A stretch of DNA of 64,000 nucleotides from Spirosoma agri (GTDB taxonomy: Bacteria > Bacteroidota > Bacteroidia > Cytophagales > Spirosomataceae): NCBI RefSeq assembly GCF_010747415.1, contig NZ_JAAGNZ010000002.1, positions 1,674,001 through 1,738,000 of the forward strand, read 5' to 3'. Below the pieces are notes generated by a model. That model made no database searches, had not been told where the DNA came from, and worked only from the letters and a program-made list of their open reading frames with translations. Position 1 is the stretch's first letter, and every line of letters begins with the position of its first letter. A program made the position numbers and the translations under genes. This document shows positions 44,412 to 53,169 of the stretch, piece after piece.

Positions 44412-45334
44412 GGACTCATCTTTTTTGCGAACGAACTGGAATTACAGAGTGCGTATAAATGACCTCTTATTTGCCGAAGAGCATAGCCACCAATGATTCG
44501 AAGCATATCGAGGCCGAAGTAGAGGTACGTGTAGGGGGCCTGCTTCAGCGCAAAATGATAGCGAGTCTTCCAATTGATGGGTGATCTTGTCGCAGAGAGC
44601 GCCTGCCAGAATTGGTTCAGCGACATTGGTCTCATGACGTTTATCCCCGTCGCATCAGTGTACTCATGCACAACGCTTGCTGCGGAAATCACCAGTTGGA
44701 AGCCTGCTTTGCGGGCACTGACTGAAAAGTCCAGATCGGCCATGTGATGCTGAAAATGACTTTCATCGAAAAGACCGATCACATTGAATACGGGTAGAGG
44801 AATCAACATGCCCCGTCCCGGAAGACTTTCTGACACAAAATAAGAACCTGTCTTCGTCAGCAACGCGTAGCTATTGTTGAAGCGGGTATCGGCCCAGTTC
44901 TCAATGTTTGGGAAACGCAAATTCAGGTGCGTACCGGCGTAGAGCAGTCTTTGCGGTGCGTTGACATCAACCGATACGGAACCGACCAGGCAGGGCGCGT
45001 TCACCCTGTAAGCTGTTAATAAACTGGCTAAATAATCGGGCTGAATTTTCGTGTCATCGTTCAGGGTCAGGATAAAATCATCAGCACCGGGACTGAACGT
45101 ATCGAGCACGTAGCGGATGCCGAGGTTTGTAGCGCCCGCCCACCAGAGTGACCCGGTGCCGGGCAGTACCACTACGTCCGGAAACTGTGCGCTAATGTGT
45201 TCGCTCGTGCCGTCAGTAGAGCCATCATCTACGACAACGACCCGTTGGTCGGTTAGCGTTTGCTGCGCCAGACAGGTCAGGCATCCCAGCGTCAATGCCC
45301 GCCGATTATGAACCGCAATAATGATGTAGATCAT
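44408..45334 (-). CDS. GT2 family glycosyltransferase
   Basis: From the start MIYIIIAVHNRRALTLGCLT at 45334 (ATG overlapping the upstream stop by four bases; the frame is open further upstream but runs inside wzy) this is a 308-residue GT-A enzyme. It has RVVVVDDGSTDGTSEHISAQ (nucleotide binding), ADDFILTLNDDTKIQPDYLA (the DxD-like metal site), PGRGMLIPLPVFNVIGLFDE and FQHHMADLDFSVSARKAGFQ, which resemble rhamnosyltransferase-type GT2 enzymes. It is a part of the exopolysaccharide operon; wzy precedes and an acyltransferase follows. The sugar is probably rhamnose-like, but that is a guess from motif style. Confidence 0.9.
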   Translation of the reverse strand: MIYIIIAVHNRRALTLGCLTCLAQQTLTDQRVVVVDDGSTDGTSEHISAQFPDVVVLPGTGSLWWAGATNLGIRYVLDTFSPGADDFILTLNDDTKIQPDYLASLLTAYRVNAPCLVGSVSVDVNAPQRLLYAGTHLNLRFPNIENWADTRFNNSYALLTKTGSYFVSESLPGRGMLIPLPVFNVIGLFDESHFQHHMADLDFSVSARKAGFQLVISAASVVHEYTDATGINVMRPMSLNQFWQALSATRSPINWKTRYHFALKQAPYTYLYFGLDMLRIIGGYALRQIRGHLYALCNSSSFAKKMSP

Positions 45335-46686
45335 GGCATTGATGGCTGGGTATCTGTCAGCCTGCGACTTAGTTGCTTCACCAGTGCCAGTAGTCCGTAT
45401 AGATACAGCAAAACGCACAGACAGCCGACCGTTACTGAGCTTTGACCGAATACCGTCAAGACAAGTAGCCCATAAACGGTGCTCAAAAAGACCAGTGTCG
45501 ATTTCTTTGTCACCCACACCAGTCGGTACGAGAGGTAGCTGATGAGCCATCCGAAACAGGTGATAACGATCAAGCCGTAGAAGCCGTAAGCAAAATAGAG
45601 TTCGGAGGTTAGGCCCGTTCGAATACCCAGGGTGTTTTCTTCATCGAAGAGTTTCATAAACGAATAAGCACTGTCTTTATGGACTAATTCCGATTTGTCG
45701 AAACCCGCCAGCCGGAGCAGGAACGAATTGACAAAAGCCCCTACCGTGCTGGCTGCCAGATCGTAACCCGGAATCTCGCCCGGCTTAAATTCGTTGACCG
45801 CTCGTACATACTCCCGAAATTCGGCTCCCAGCGGAAACCCATCGCGCTGGAAAGGAGACTCGGTCGCGTTCCCTAATCGGATATTCTGCAACAGCACATA
45901 CAGAAACACACCGCTGAACAGCATAATGATTGTTTTACGGTCGATGGTCAGTTCGCCCGCCATGAGCTTGTCATAGACGAAGATGGCCAGTAGTGATACC
46001 AGTAGATACAGCCGCTTGCTATCCGCCGACATGATAAGCATCGCCATTACCAGCATGACCAGCCAGATTAGCTTACCGCCCCGGCCCGTACTTTTCAGGA
46101 ATTTATCGTATAACAAAACGGCTGACAGGCAGTTGAAAAAGCCAAAATTGTAGATGTACCCATAGGTTAGCCCATACATGGTATCGGTTACGTCTCCGCC
46201 GGAGAGAATGGGGATAAAGCCTACATTGCGTACAAAATCAAGAATCCAGATCAGCGGGAATGCGAGTATAATGTATTCGAACCAGGCCAGATCGTTGTAA
46301 AAAGGCCTGCCCACCGTCCGAACCTCCTCCGATAGCACGGGTATGTAGGTGTTGGCATCGTGCAACAGCATGCCCAGGCTCAAAAAGATCAGGAAAACCG
46401 TGTACACGATGCAGCCCTCGTCCATGGAAATATAGTACGGGTTGATAGCGAAATAGGTTAGAATTTTCAGCTCACCGACGTACAACCAGGCGATCCAAAT
46501 GATCAGAAAGGCTTTGCTGTAGCGGTTCTTTAGCAGGAAAAGCACAACAATTGGGATGATAAGCATCGTGTGGCTCATCATAGACGGGTAGATGTAGTAC
46601 TCGTTGTAGCCAAAGATAGACTTGTAGGCAAGCGGTGTCAGTTGGGCGAGCGTACAGCAGACGAGCATCAGTATGTTTCTACTCAT
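45331..46686 (-). CDS. Wzy-like polysaccharide polymerase
   Basis: A 451-residue membrane protein with 11 to 13 hydrophobic helices (for example LIIPIVVLFLLKNRY, AFLIIWIAWLYVGELKIL, VYTVFLIFLSLGMLL, IMLFSGVFLYVLL) and a large loop between about residues 265 and 360 (RLGNATESPFQRDGFPLGAE, ELVHKDSAYSFMKLFDEENT). This layout is that of O-antigen/oligosaccharide repeat unit polymerases, which join lipid-linked units on the periplasmic side. Sequence identity in the family is low, so the call relies on topology and position between wzx and the glycosyltransferase genes. It overlaps the acyltransferase upstream by eight bases and GT2 downstream by four. Confidence 0.82.
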   Translation of the reverse strand: MSRNILMLVCCTLAQLTPLAYKSIFGYNEYYIYPSMMSHTMLIIPIVVLFLLKNRYSKAFLIIWIAWLYVGELKILTYFAINPYYISMDEGCIVYTVFLIFLSLGMLLHDANTYIPVLSEEVRTVGRPFYNDLAWFEYIILAFPLIWILDFVRNVGFIPILSGGDVTDTMYGLTYGYIYNFGFFNCLSAVLLYDKFLKSTGRGGKLIWLVMLVMAMLIMSADSKRLYLLVSLLAIFVYDKLMAGELTIDRKTIIMLFSGVFLYVLLQNIRLGNATESPFQRDGFPLGAEFREYVRAVNEFKPGEIPGYDLAASTVGAFVNSFLLRLAGFDKSELVHKDSAYSFMKLFDEENTLGIRTGLTSELYFAYGFYGLIVITCFGWLISYLSYRLVWVTKKSTLVFLSTVYGLLVLTVFGQSSVTVGCLCVLLYLYGLLALVKQLSRRLTDTQPSMP

Positions 46687-47371
46687 AGGCGGGTTGGGCA
46701 GTGAGCGATCTGATCAATTGAGCGGGATTGCCGCCCCACAGCTGGTTGTCAGGCACGTTTCTTGTGACGACTGATCCGGCGGCAATGACGGCATCTTCAC
46801 CGATGGTTACTCCTTTGAGAATGGTTACGTGGGAACCGATAAATACACGATCCCGGATGATGACGGGTGCCGTCTTCGCCAGGTTATTATCCTGAAAATT
46901 CGTTCGTTGTATCGAATCCAGCGTATGAAAGTCTGTATCGTAGATAACGGTGTTACCCCCAATGGTTACGTCGTTGCCAATGGTAATGGCATGATGACAA
47001 ACTAGCGCCGTGCTGCTCATACCAACGCGATCGCCAATCTGAATGATGCCGCCCAGATCGGCAATGAAGAAGCTCGGTTGCTGCCGCCCGATTCGATTAA
47101 AATGTCGGCCACTGTTGACGTTGAACGATGAGCCGATGTTCAGCTGGCACCCATCGTTGATGTCAACTACCGGGATACCGTAGGTTCTCAAGCCGGGGCC
47201 ATAGGTGACGTTATTAAGGTAAAAAATGATACGGGTTATCACCGCGCCCACAATCCGCCGACAGCGTCGCCACACAAAGCGAAGGGTTCGGAAAGCGAGT
47301 CGAATACAGGAGAAAATCATAGGCATACGCTGGCGAACAAGGAGGATCGAAGAAGCTGTCTTTTTAGGCAT
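46679..47371 (-). CDS. Hexapeptide-repeat acetyltransferase (WbbJ/maltose-acetyltransferase type)
   Basis: A 230-residue acyltransferase. After a basic, partly hydrophobic N-terminus (to about residue 55) come the hexapeptide repeats: VVDINDGCQLNIGSSFNVNS, IIQIGDRVGMSSTALVCHHA, ITIGNDVTIGGNTVIYDTDF, then the loop HTLDSIQRTNF, and PVIIRDRVFIGSHVTILKGV, TIGEDAVIAAGSVVTRNVPD. The His in IYDTDFHTL is the likely catalytic base and GNPAQLIR is the acetyl-CoA end. It would acetylate a sugar in the polymer. It overlaps the flippase gene by eight bases upstream and wzy by eight downstream, a sign of a compact operon. Confidence 0.9.
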   Translation of the reverse strand: MPKKTASSILLVRQRMPMIFSCIRLAFRTLRFVWRRCRRIVGAVITRIIFYLNNVTYGPGLRTYGIPVVDINDGCQLNIGSSFNVNSGRHFNRIGRQQPSFFIADLGGIIQIGDRVGMSSTALVCHHAITIGNDVTIGGNTVIYDTDFHTLDSIQRTNFQDNNLAKTAPVIIRDRVFIGSHVTILKGVTIGEDAVIAAGSVVTRNVPDNQLWGGNPAQLIRSLTAQPAYE

Positions 47372-48743
47372 GAGCCTGATCGTTGATACGTCCCGACGAC
47401 ATAGAACGCATCAAATTTTTGTATTCGATCAGGCACAACAGAAGCAGAGCAACGTTCCAGATTGTACCCGCAATCACGACACTCGCCGGACCAACGTCAA
47501 GCCAACGGAACAGCGCAACGTTTACAAGTAGGTACAGGACCACACCAACCACCGACGCATACACCAGGGCGCGAATTTTGCCGGTTCCATTAATCAGAGA
47601 ATTATAATTGCTCAGAAACAGAAAGCTGGCTACGTAGAACAGGAGGGAGACCGAAAGATCGTAGGGAATGTGGATTCGTGGACCAATCCAGAGGCTGAAT
47701 ACAGTGTTGGATGCCAGCAGCATCAAGACGCCCAGACCCGTCATACCAGCACTGATTCGGTTCAACTGGCGAAGGGTATGCTGTATCCACAATCTGTCCT
47801 GTTTCACGTACGCATCGGTAAACGCCGACCAGTAGGGCGTAATGATGATACTGTACAGTACTGTTATCACGCTAAAATACTTGTTGGCGATGCTGTAAGG
47901 CCCTACACGATCTGACCCCAGAAAGTAAGAAATAAACAGGCCACCCGACGTGAATACCAGAACGCTGACCAGCTGAAGAACAAAGAACTGGCCGCCCATG
48001 CTGAATAGCTCCCGGCTTAATGACAAGTCGACCGACGCGAAGTCGGGAGCAATATCGGCGTATGTCCGGGTGAAAAAATACAGCGAAATCAGGCTGAATA
48101 CCGCAATGGGGATCAGGTTGTAAATGTGCGCAATGGTTACCAACGATTTGTCCAGATAACTGGCTCCAATATAGATGATAGCGATAGTAAGCAGGTTGAT
48201 GATCAGCAAAATCCAGCTAACCAGTGCGGCTTTCTGATCGGCCAGTAAAATGGAATTGATTGGCTTGAAGAAAAGCTGAACGCTGAAGCTAACAAGGGTG
48301 TAGGTAATGATCCTATTGACCTGGTCCGGGTTGTCACTACGAATCGTCAGTAACGTTGTCCAGCTCAGATAATGGCCGATAAGTACAACCCCACCAATCA
48401 GCACTAATGCGATTATACCCGATAAGAAATAGATCGTGCTGACGTAGCTTCGGGCCGTTTTTGTGTCTCCGGTACTGAAAAACAAGACCAAACTGTTTCG
48501 TAGTCCGTTGCCGAAACTAACGTCAACCAGGCTGAACCAGGAGGTCATGAAGGTGATTGTCATCCAGATGCCGAAGTCACCAACGCTGACGTAACTGAGC
48601 GTAAGGGGTATGGTTAGAAAGCCGATCACGATACCCAGCCCTTTTACAAAAACGGACTGGAACACATTCTGATAGATAAGCAGACTGCGGGCACTGATGC
48701 CTCCAGACCTGGTAAATTTAGCGAATAATAAACCTGTTTTCAT
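47364..48743 (-). CDS. Wzx-type oligosaccharide flippase
   Basis: A 459-residue polytopic protein with about 12 to 14 membrane helices, of the polysaccharide transporter (MOP/MATE superfamily) type. Its early segment NVFQSVFVKGLGIVIGFLTI, PLTLSYVSVGDFGIWMTITF and FSLVDVSFGNGLRNSLVLFF match the typical start of Wzx/RfbX proteins; SYFLGSDRVGPYSIANKYFS lies mid-protein. It moves undecaprenyl-linked repeat units to the periplasm. It begins five bases after the sugar transferase gene and overlaps the acyltransferase gene by eight bases. Confidence 0.9.
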   Translation of the reverse strand: MKTGLLFAKFTRSGGISARSLLIYQNVFQSVFVKGLGIVIGFLTIPLTLSYVSVGDFGIWMTITFMTSWFSLVDVSFGNGLRNSLVLFFSTGDTKTARSYVSTIYFLSGIIALVLIGGVVLIGHYLSWTTLLTIRSDNPDQVNRIITYTLVSFSVQLFFKPINSILLADQKAALVSWILLIINLLTIAIIYIGASYLDKSLVTIAHIYNLIPIAVFSLISLYFFTRTYADIAPDFASVDLSLSRELFSMGGQFFVLQLVSVLVFTSGGLFISYFLGSDRVGPYSIANKYFSVITVLYSIIITPYWSAFTDAYVKQDRLWIQHTLRQLNRISAGMTGLGVLMLLASNTVFSLWIGPRIHIPYDLSVSLLFYVASFLFLSNYNSLINGTGKIRALVYASVVGVVLYLLVNVALFRWLDVGPASVVIAGTIWNVALLLLCLIEYKNLMRSMSSGRINDQAHA

Positions 48744-48748
48744 CGGTA

Positions 48749-49405
48749 TCAGAAAGCGTCAGTATTTCCTGTTAGCATGGTAACCAGCGTTCGCAGGCAG
48801 ATGGAAAAATCCAGGAGTACGGATGCCTTTCGAATGTAAAAACGATCATACAGCAAACGATGCTTCATTTTCAATGGGCTACTGGTTTCGCCCCGGCAGC
48901 CTCTAGCCTGTGCCAGCCCTGTGATGCCTGGTCGTACCTGATAGCGGGAAGGATAGTCCGGCATACTGAACCAGAACTCAGCATCAAGTTGAATAGGGTG
49001 GGGCCTGGGCCCGACAATGCTCATGTGGCCGAGCAGAACGTTCAGAAACTGAGGAAGTTCGTCAATGTTTGTGCGTCGCAGAAGTCGACCAATCGGGGTG
49101 ACCCTTGTATCGTTTCTTGAGGCTTGCCGAAACGGATCGTTACCATCGGACCAATGCATCGTCCGGAATTTGAAACAGGTAAAGTGCCGTCCGTGCTGGC
49201 CCGAGCGGGTCTGCATGAATAGTGCCGGACCTCGCGAGGTGAGTACAATGGCTAGACTGATGAGTGGTATGAGCCAACTCAGCAGTAATAACGTAACAAG
49301 GCTGGCCACGACGAGATCAAATGCGCGTTTACCCGTATGAGCTGCTGACCCAACAACAAAGGGAGGCTTAACGCGGGCCTTGATAGGAAGGGGATCTAGA
49401 ACCAT
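48749..49405 (-). CDS. Initiating sugar transferase (undecaprenyl-phosphate sugar phosphotransferase)
   Basis: A 218-residue bacterial sugar transferase. One hydrophobic hairpin helix (FDLVVASLVTLLLLSWLIPL) anchors it; then the catalytic segments RGPALFMQTRSGQHGRHFTC, FKFRTMHWSDGNDPFRQASR, IGRLLRRTNIDELPQFLNVL, GHMSIVGPRPHP and RYQVRPGITGLAQARGCRGE follow. It puts the first sugar-1-phosphate on undecaprenyl phosphate. The protein is of the short type (only the C-terminal half of WcaJ-like enzymes). It lies 12 bases after the kinase gene and five before the flippase gene. Confidence 0.93.
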   Translation of the reverse strand: MVLDPLPIKARVKPPFVVGSAAHTGKRAFDLVVASLVTLLLLSWLIPLISLAIVLTSRGPALFMQTRSGQHGRHFTCFKFRTMHWSDGNDPFRQASRNDTRVTPIGRLLRRTNIDELPQFLNVLLGHMSIVGPRPHPIQLDAEFWFSMPDYPSRYQVRPGITGLAQARGCRGETSSPLKMKHRLLYDRFYIRKASVLLDFSICLRTLVTMLTGNTDAF

Positions 49406-49417
49406 AGCAAAGACACG

Positions 49418-51772
49418 TTAGGTATTGGAGAGTAAGCGGCTTAACAGCGTTTTTTTGCCGGTATCATGCTGGCTGTAGGCGTTGCCGGTCTGGCCGTAAC
49501 TGTAATAGTTCGATTCGCCATCGCCTACGCCATTCAGGACAATGTTGAGCTTGTTGAACCGCTTTTCACGGTGTAACATCTCGATCAGTTTGAGGTAATT
49601 TCGGGGCGTTACATCGTGCCGGACGACATAAAGCGTAGCATCTACGTAGGGGGCAATGAGCTGTGCATCAGTAACTAAACCAATTGGTGGCGCATCGATT
49701 ATGACGTAATTGAACCGTTCCCGTAGCTCCAGAATCAACTTCTCAAGCCGATTGCTGCTCAGCAATTCAGATGGGTTAGGCGGGAGCGGGCCGCTCCGGA
49801 TGATGTAGTAGTTTTCGTTATCCTCAATGGGCTGAATCAGGGCATCGACGGTCGTTTCGCCAATCAGGTAGTTGCTTAGACCGGGCCCGTCGTCAAGATC
49901 CAGTGAATTACGGAGTTGTGGCTTACGCAGGTCCATTTCCAGAATCACCGTACGCGATCCGACCAGGGCAAGGCTAGCGCCAAGATTCAGGGAAAGAAAT
50001 GATTTTCCCTCGCCGTTGATGCTGGATGTGAATAGCAGGACCTGACTACTCGTGCGGTTCTCGCGCAGAAAGCTGAGGTTGGTGCGTAAGGCCCGAATCT
50101 GCTCGGCAATGACCGAATGCATCCGTGACGACACGACCAGCGATTCGGGGGATCGTTTACGAACGATCTCACCCAGGATCGGTGTCTGCGTCTGTGCTTC
50201 TACGTCGGTTCGTTTGATCACCCGATTGTGAACCACGTCGCGGGTAGCAATAGCACCCGCAGGAATGAGCAAACCAACCAGCAGAAATAAAAAATAGGTC
50301 AGTGGCTGATTCGGTTTGGTCGGTTTTTCGTCACTGCGGGCAACGTCGATCAGGCGGGAGTCGGAAATCGTAGACGCAAAGGATACGGCGGTTTCTTCCC
50401 GCTTTCGCAGCAGATACGTGTACAGGTCGTTCTTGATGGCTTGCTGCCGGGTAATGTTCAGCAGGGTGCGTTCCTTGCTGGGAATGGTTCGGATCGTTCC
50501 TTCCATTTTCTGGTTGGTCCGAAGAAACTGATTCTGGGCTTTGGTTAATATAGACCGCATGGTGCTCACGTTCTCGGCCATGTGGGCTTTCACACTCCTG
50601 ATTTGCGCATCAAGGGTCCGTAGCAACGGATTTTGTTCCGGAACGGTCTGCGCCAGGTCATTACGCTGGGCTTCCAGTTTAGTGGCGGTTTGAATCAGAT
50701 TGATGAGTGTCGGGTCGCTTAGGCCCAGCGTGGCGGGTGTACCATTTCGATTGCCCGGCTGCTGGCGAATGTACTCTTCGATCTCGCGTAGCGCCCCCAA
50801 TTGAACGGAAACCTGACTGAGTTCGGCGTCATTCCGCTGAACCGTTTCCAGAAATCCCTGCGCCTGGGTGGTCAGGTCGGTTATGCCATTATCGGATTTG
50901 TACTGCTCGACCCCTTTTTCAACAGATTCCAACTCACCCGCTACCAGTCGTAACCGATCTTCGATGAAGTTGAGCGTGTTGGCTGCTACCCGATTTTTAT
51001 CCAGCACCGCAGCCTCGTTGTAAACATCGATCAGGCGATTCAGAATAGCTTCCCCCTTATCGGCGGTTCCGGTTTCCAGCGAAAGCATAATGACGGTGGA
51101 GGCTTTGCTGGTTGGTTCGGCTTTGAGTACCCTCAGGTAACCGTTAACGACTTTGGGCTCCCGGAGAACACGGATAAAGACGGGCTCAGTGGCCGCCGAA
51201 ATAGCCTGACGCGGAAAGATGCGTAATCGCCCGTACGGCGTTTGAATGCTGGTGTTGACCGGGTAGGACTGTTCGCCGATTTGTACGGTCTTGGTATTAG
51301 TGAATGAAATTTTTATGGGAGTATCATCGCTATACAACCCAGGACTAGCCTGTTCGACAATCACGCGAACGGGCGACTGGCTATACACTTCCCGTTTACC
51401 GTACGGTGTATCCTGATAGTAGAACACGTTGAGGTGAAGCTGTTTCACAACCCGTCCCATCAGGGTGTAGGACTTCAAAACTTCAATCTCGTTTTCGACA
51501 ACCTTTTTGGGCGCAAAGATTTCCAGCTCTTTGAGCATACTTTCCGAGTCCAGCCCCTTTTTTTCGTCTTTCACCAACAGACTTGCCTGACTTCGGTAGA
51601 TAGGCTGCTGGTAGCGTAAGTAAACGAACGCGATGGCAAGCAGGACCCCAACCGATAACAGAAACCAGTACCAATGCTGTATATAACGCAGCAGTGTGGC
51701 CCGGAGATTGGTGTTGCCAACGTCCATGACCTGGTAAGGAACGTAGGAATAGTTCGATGACGTTGTTGCCAT
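49418..51772 (-). CDS. Wzc-like polysaccharide co-polymerase and tyrosine kinase
   Basis: A 784-residue inner-membrane protein. The N-terminal Wzz-type domain has a first helix near residues 35-52 (WYWFLLSVGVLLAIAFVYLR), coiled coil in the periplasm (residues about 265-440, AQTVPEQNPLLRTLDAQIRS), and a second helix near residue 500 (LTYFLFLLVGLLIPAGAIAT). The cytoplasmic BY-kinase has Walker A SSINGEGKSF at about 583-592, Walker A-prime ILEMDLRKPQ and Walker B VIIDAPPIGLVTD. The C-terminal tail is tyrosine-rich (GESNYYSYGQTGNAYSQ), the usual autophosphorylation cluster. It controls polymer length and export together with the Wza-like protein, six bases upstream. Confidence 0.94.
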   Translation of the reverse strand: MATTSSNYSYVPYQVMDVGNTNLRATLLRYIQHWYWFLLSVGVLLAIAFVYLRYQQPIYRSQASLLVKDEKKGLDSESMLKELEIFAPKKVVENEIEVLKSYTLMGRVVKQLHLNVFYYQDTPYGKREVYSQSPVRVIVEQASPGLYSDDTPIKISFTNTKTVQIGEQSYPVNTSIQTPYGRLRIFPRQAISAATEPVFIRVLREPKVVNGYLRVLKAEPTSKASTVIMLSLETGTADKGEAILNRLIDVYNEAAVLDKNRVAANTLNFIEDRLRLVAGELESVEKGVEQYKSDNGITDLTTQAQGFLETVQRNDAELSQVSVQLGALREIEEYIRQQPGNRNGTPATLGLSDPTLINLIQTATKLEAQRNDLAQTVPEQNPLLRTLDAQIRSVKAHMAENVSTMRSILTKAQNQFLRTNQKMEGTIRTIPSKERTLLNITRQQAIKNDLYTYLLRKREETAVSFASTISDSRLIDVARSDEKPTKPNQPLTYFLFLLVGLLIPAGAIATRDVVHNRVIKRTDVEAQTQTPILGEIVRKRSPESLVVSSRMHSVIAEQIRALRTNLSFLRENRTSSQVLLFTSSINGEGKSFLSLNLGASLALVGSRTVILEMDLRKPQLRNSLDLDDGPGLSNYLIGETTVDALIQPIEDNENYYIIRSGPLPPNPSELLSSNRLEKLILELRERFNYVIIDAPPIGLVTDAQLIAPYVDATLYVVRHDVTPRNYLKLIEMLHREKRFNKLNIVLNGVGDGESNYYSYGQTGNAYSQHDTGKKTLLSRLLSNT

Positions 51773-51778
51773 ATAAGA

Positions 51779-52636
51779 TCAGTAGCTACGGGTTAGAATA
51801 ATGGCCGCAAACGACAGCGCGCTCAGAATGGCGGGCATCACCTGATAAAATCGATCGGCACTAGATACGCGGGCCTTACCCGGTTCTACGTAGACTATGT
51901 CGTTCGGATGGAGGTAGTAATAAGCAGAGCGGAATAAGGTTCGCCTGGTAATATCGAGCCTGGCAAACGTCTTCTGACCGTTTTCCTCCCGGATGACAAG
52001 TACGTTATCCCGCCGGCCATAAATGGTGGCATCACCCGCCAGGCTTAGGGCCTCGATAAGTGTTATCTGATCGTTGGGAACGGTAAAAAGCGACGGTTTG
52101 ATGACCTCACCGAGCACTGAAACCCGAAAATTGAGATTGCGTACATTAACCGTTGGTTCTTTTAGGTACACTTTTAGTTTTTCCCGGATCACTTCGCGGG
52201 TTTGGGAGGTAGTCAGCCCACTTACCCTTACGGCCCCGATCATAGGAATGTCTATTTTTCCATCGGGCGTTACCAGGTAACCGGACATTTCGGGAAGTCC
52301 ATTCGTGTTGGTCGGTTGGGTAATACGCCCGTTGGTCGCCATGACCATTGCGGTGTATGGGTTGAAAAACGTGGCGGCTTCGGCATTAAGACTGCTTACC
52401 TGTATGGAGAGTACATCGCCCGCCTTGATAAGGGGCACATAAGGCTCCGGCATACGAACGAAGTTTTCCGTCTCCATGTCGCCCTGGAAATAAACGATCT
52501 TCTTCGCCGACACACAGCCTGTCACGGCTCCCATAAGACTAGTGCAGACGAGCAAAATAGTACCTGGTACCAAGCAAAAATGTCGCTGGATCAGGGTACT
52601 CAATAACCGGAAGTAAGCGTAACGTTTAAGGTTCAT
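51779..52636 (-). CDS. Wza-like polysaccharide export lipoprotein
   Basis: A 285-residue outer-membrane exporter, first gene of the operon. Its leader is long (about 40 residues) and ends in a lipobox (MGAVTGC, Cys41). The export domain follows (IKAGDVLSIQVSSLNAEAAT), then two SLBB-type domains (YLVTPDGKIDIPMIGAVRVS, FRVSVLGEVIKPSLFTVPND), ending with one hydrophobic helix near the C-terminus (VMPAILSALSFAAIILT). In Bacteroidota the Wza homologue is often shorter than E. coli Wza and carries this final helix. The start at 52636 gives a leader longer than usual; no better start is obvious. Confidence 0.92.
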   Translation of the reverse strand: MNLKRYAYFRLLSTLIQRHFCLVPGTILLVCTSLMGAVTGCVSAKKIVYFQGDMETENFVRMPEPYVPLIKAGDVLSIQVSSLNAEAATFFNPYTAMVMATNGRITQPTNTNGLPEMSGYLVTPDGKIDIPMIGAVRVSGLTTSQTREVIREKLKVYLKEPTVNVRNLNFRVSVLGEVIKPSLFTVPNDQITLIEALSLAGDATIYGRRDNVLVIREENGQKTFARLDITRRTLFRSAYYYLHPNDIVYVEPGKARVSSADRFYQVMPAILSALSFAAIILTRSY

Positions 52637-52915
52637 ACATCGGTACGTATAGCTATTAGAGACTGCCTGGCTGGTGAATTAATCCGTTAGCTAGACAGGT
52701 TTTCCAATCAGATCAAGCACCATTTTTCCACGGTTTGCTGTGACCAGGAACAAGGTTAGTAATGGGGTGTTGTTGATTTTCATAGCACGCTTTCGGTTAA
52801 CACAAATGGTTGGAAGAAGCCATAGGACTAAAACCCATGTTTAATCCATGGTCATAGACGATTTGTAAACTACATAGTAACAACAATTCGAAAAAATGAA
52901 TACATATTCTTTCGA

Positions 52916-52950
52916 TAATAACTGCCTACTCAACGAGTAGGCAGTTATTA
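52916..52950. promoter_or_regulatory. 16-bp palindromic stem with a three-base loop upstream of the exopolysaccharide operon
   Basis: Arms 52916-52931 and 52935-52950 are perfect inverted repeats (core ACTGCCTACTC) around AAC. The stem lies 280 bases upstream of the Wza-like start. It lacks a real U tract on either strand, so a regulatory palindrome or cruciform is as likely as a terminator. Confidence 0.45.
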
Positions 52951-53095
52951 CTTCGATTTGCAGTCACTTAGGGTGCTTTGCCTAATTGCCTTATTTGCTG
53001 TATCGTTAAGCGACGAGTCGGTTGTTCGGAGGAGGTTACCAATGGATGGTACAGACTTGGGGTAGCGCCGATTTCGTTCTTTGCTGGCATACCCA

Positions 53096-53156
53096 CAAAA
53101 AAAGCAGTGATCCGTCCGGTACAATCTGTAGACCAGGCGGATCACTGCTTTTGTAT
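53096..53156 (-). terminator. Terminator after the Nramp gene
   Basis: Arms 53100-53114 and 53138-53152 form a perfect 15-bp stem (AAAAGCAGTGATCCG) with a 23-base loop. On the minus strand seven T residues follow (plus-strand A run 53097-53103). It lies 18 bases beyond the Nramp stop. Confidence 0.8.
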
Positions 53157-53169
53157 GCGTTATTGTAAG

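Larger units (their letters stand above)
52637..53169. other. Leader region of the exopolysaccharide operon
   Basis: About 530 bases between the Wza-like gene and the Nramp gene, both on the minus strand. It contains the hairpins at 52916-52950 and 53100-53152. The operon promoter must lie here, but I see no clear TAnnTTTG element on the minus strand. A 65-codon open frame at 52948-53145 overlaps both hairpins and looks spurious. Confidence 0.5.

Noticed and set aside
43725..52636. Possible O-antigen or capsule type assignment
   Set aside because: The gene set fits a Wzx/Wzy exopolysaccharide, but without sugar-nucleotide genes or a ligase the polymer type cannot be named.
52948..53145. 65-codon minus-strand open frame in the exopolysaccharide leader
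   Set aside because: It runs through two hairpins, including the Nramp terminator, and has low protein character.
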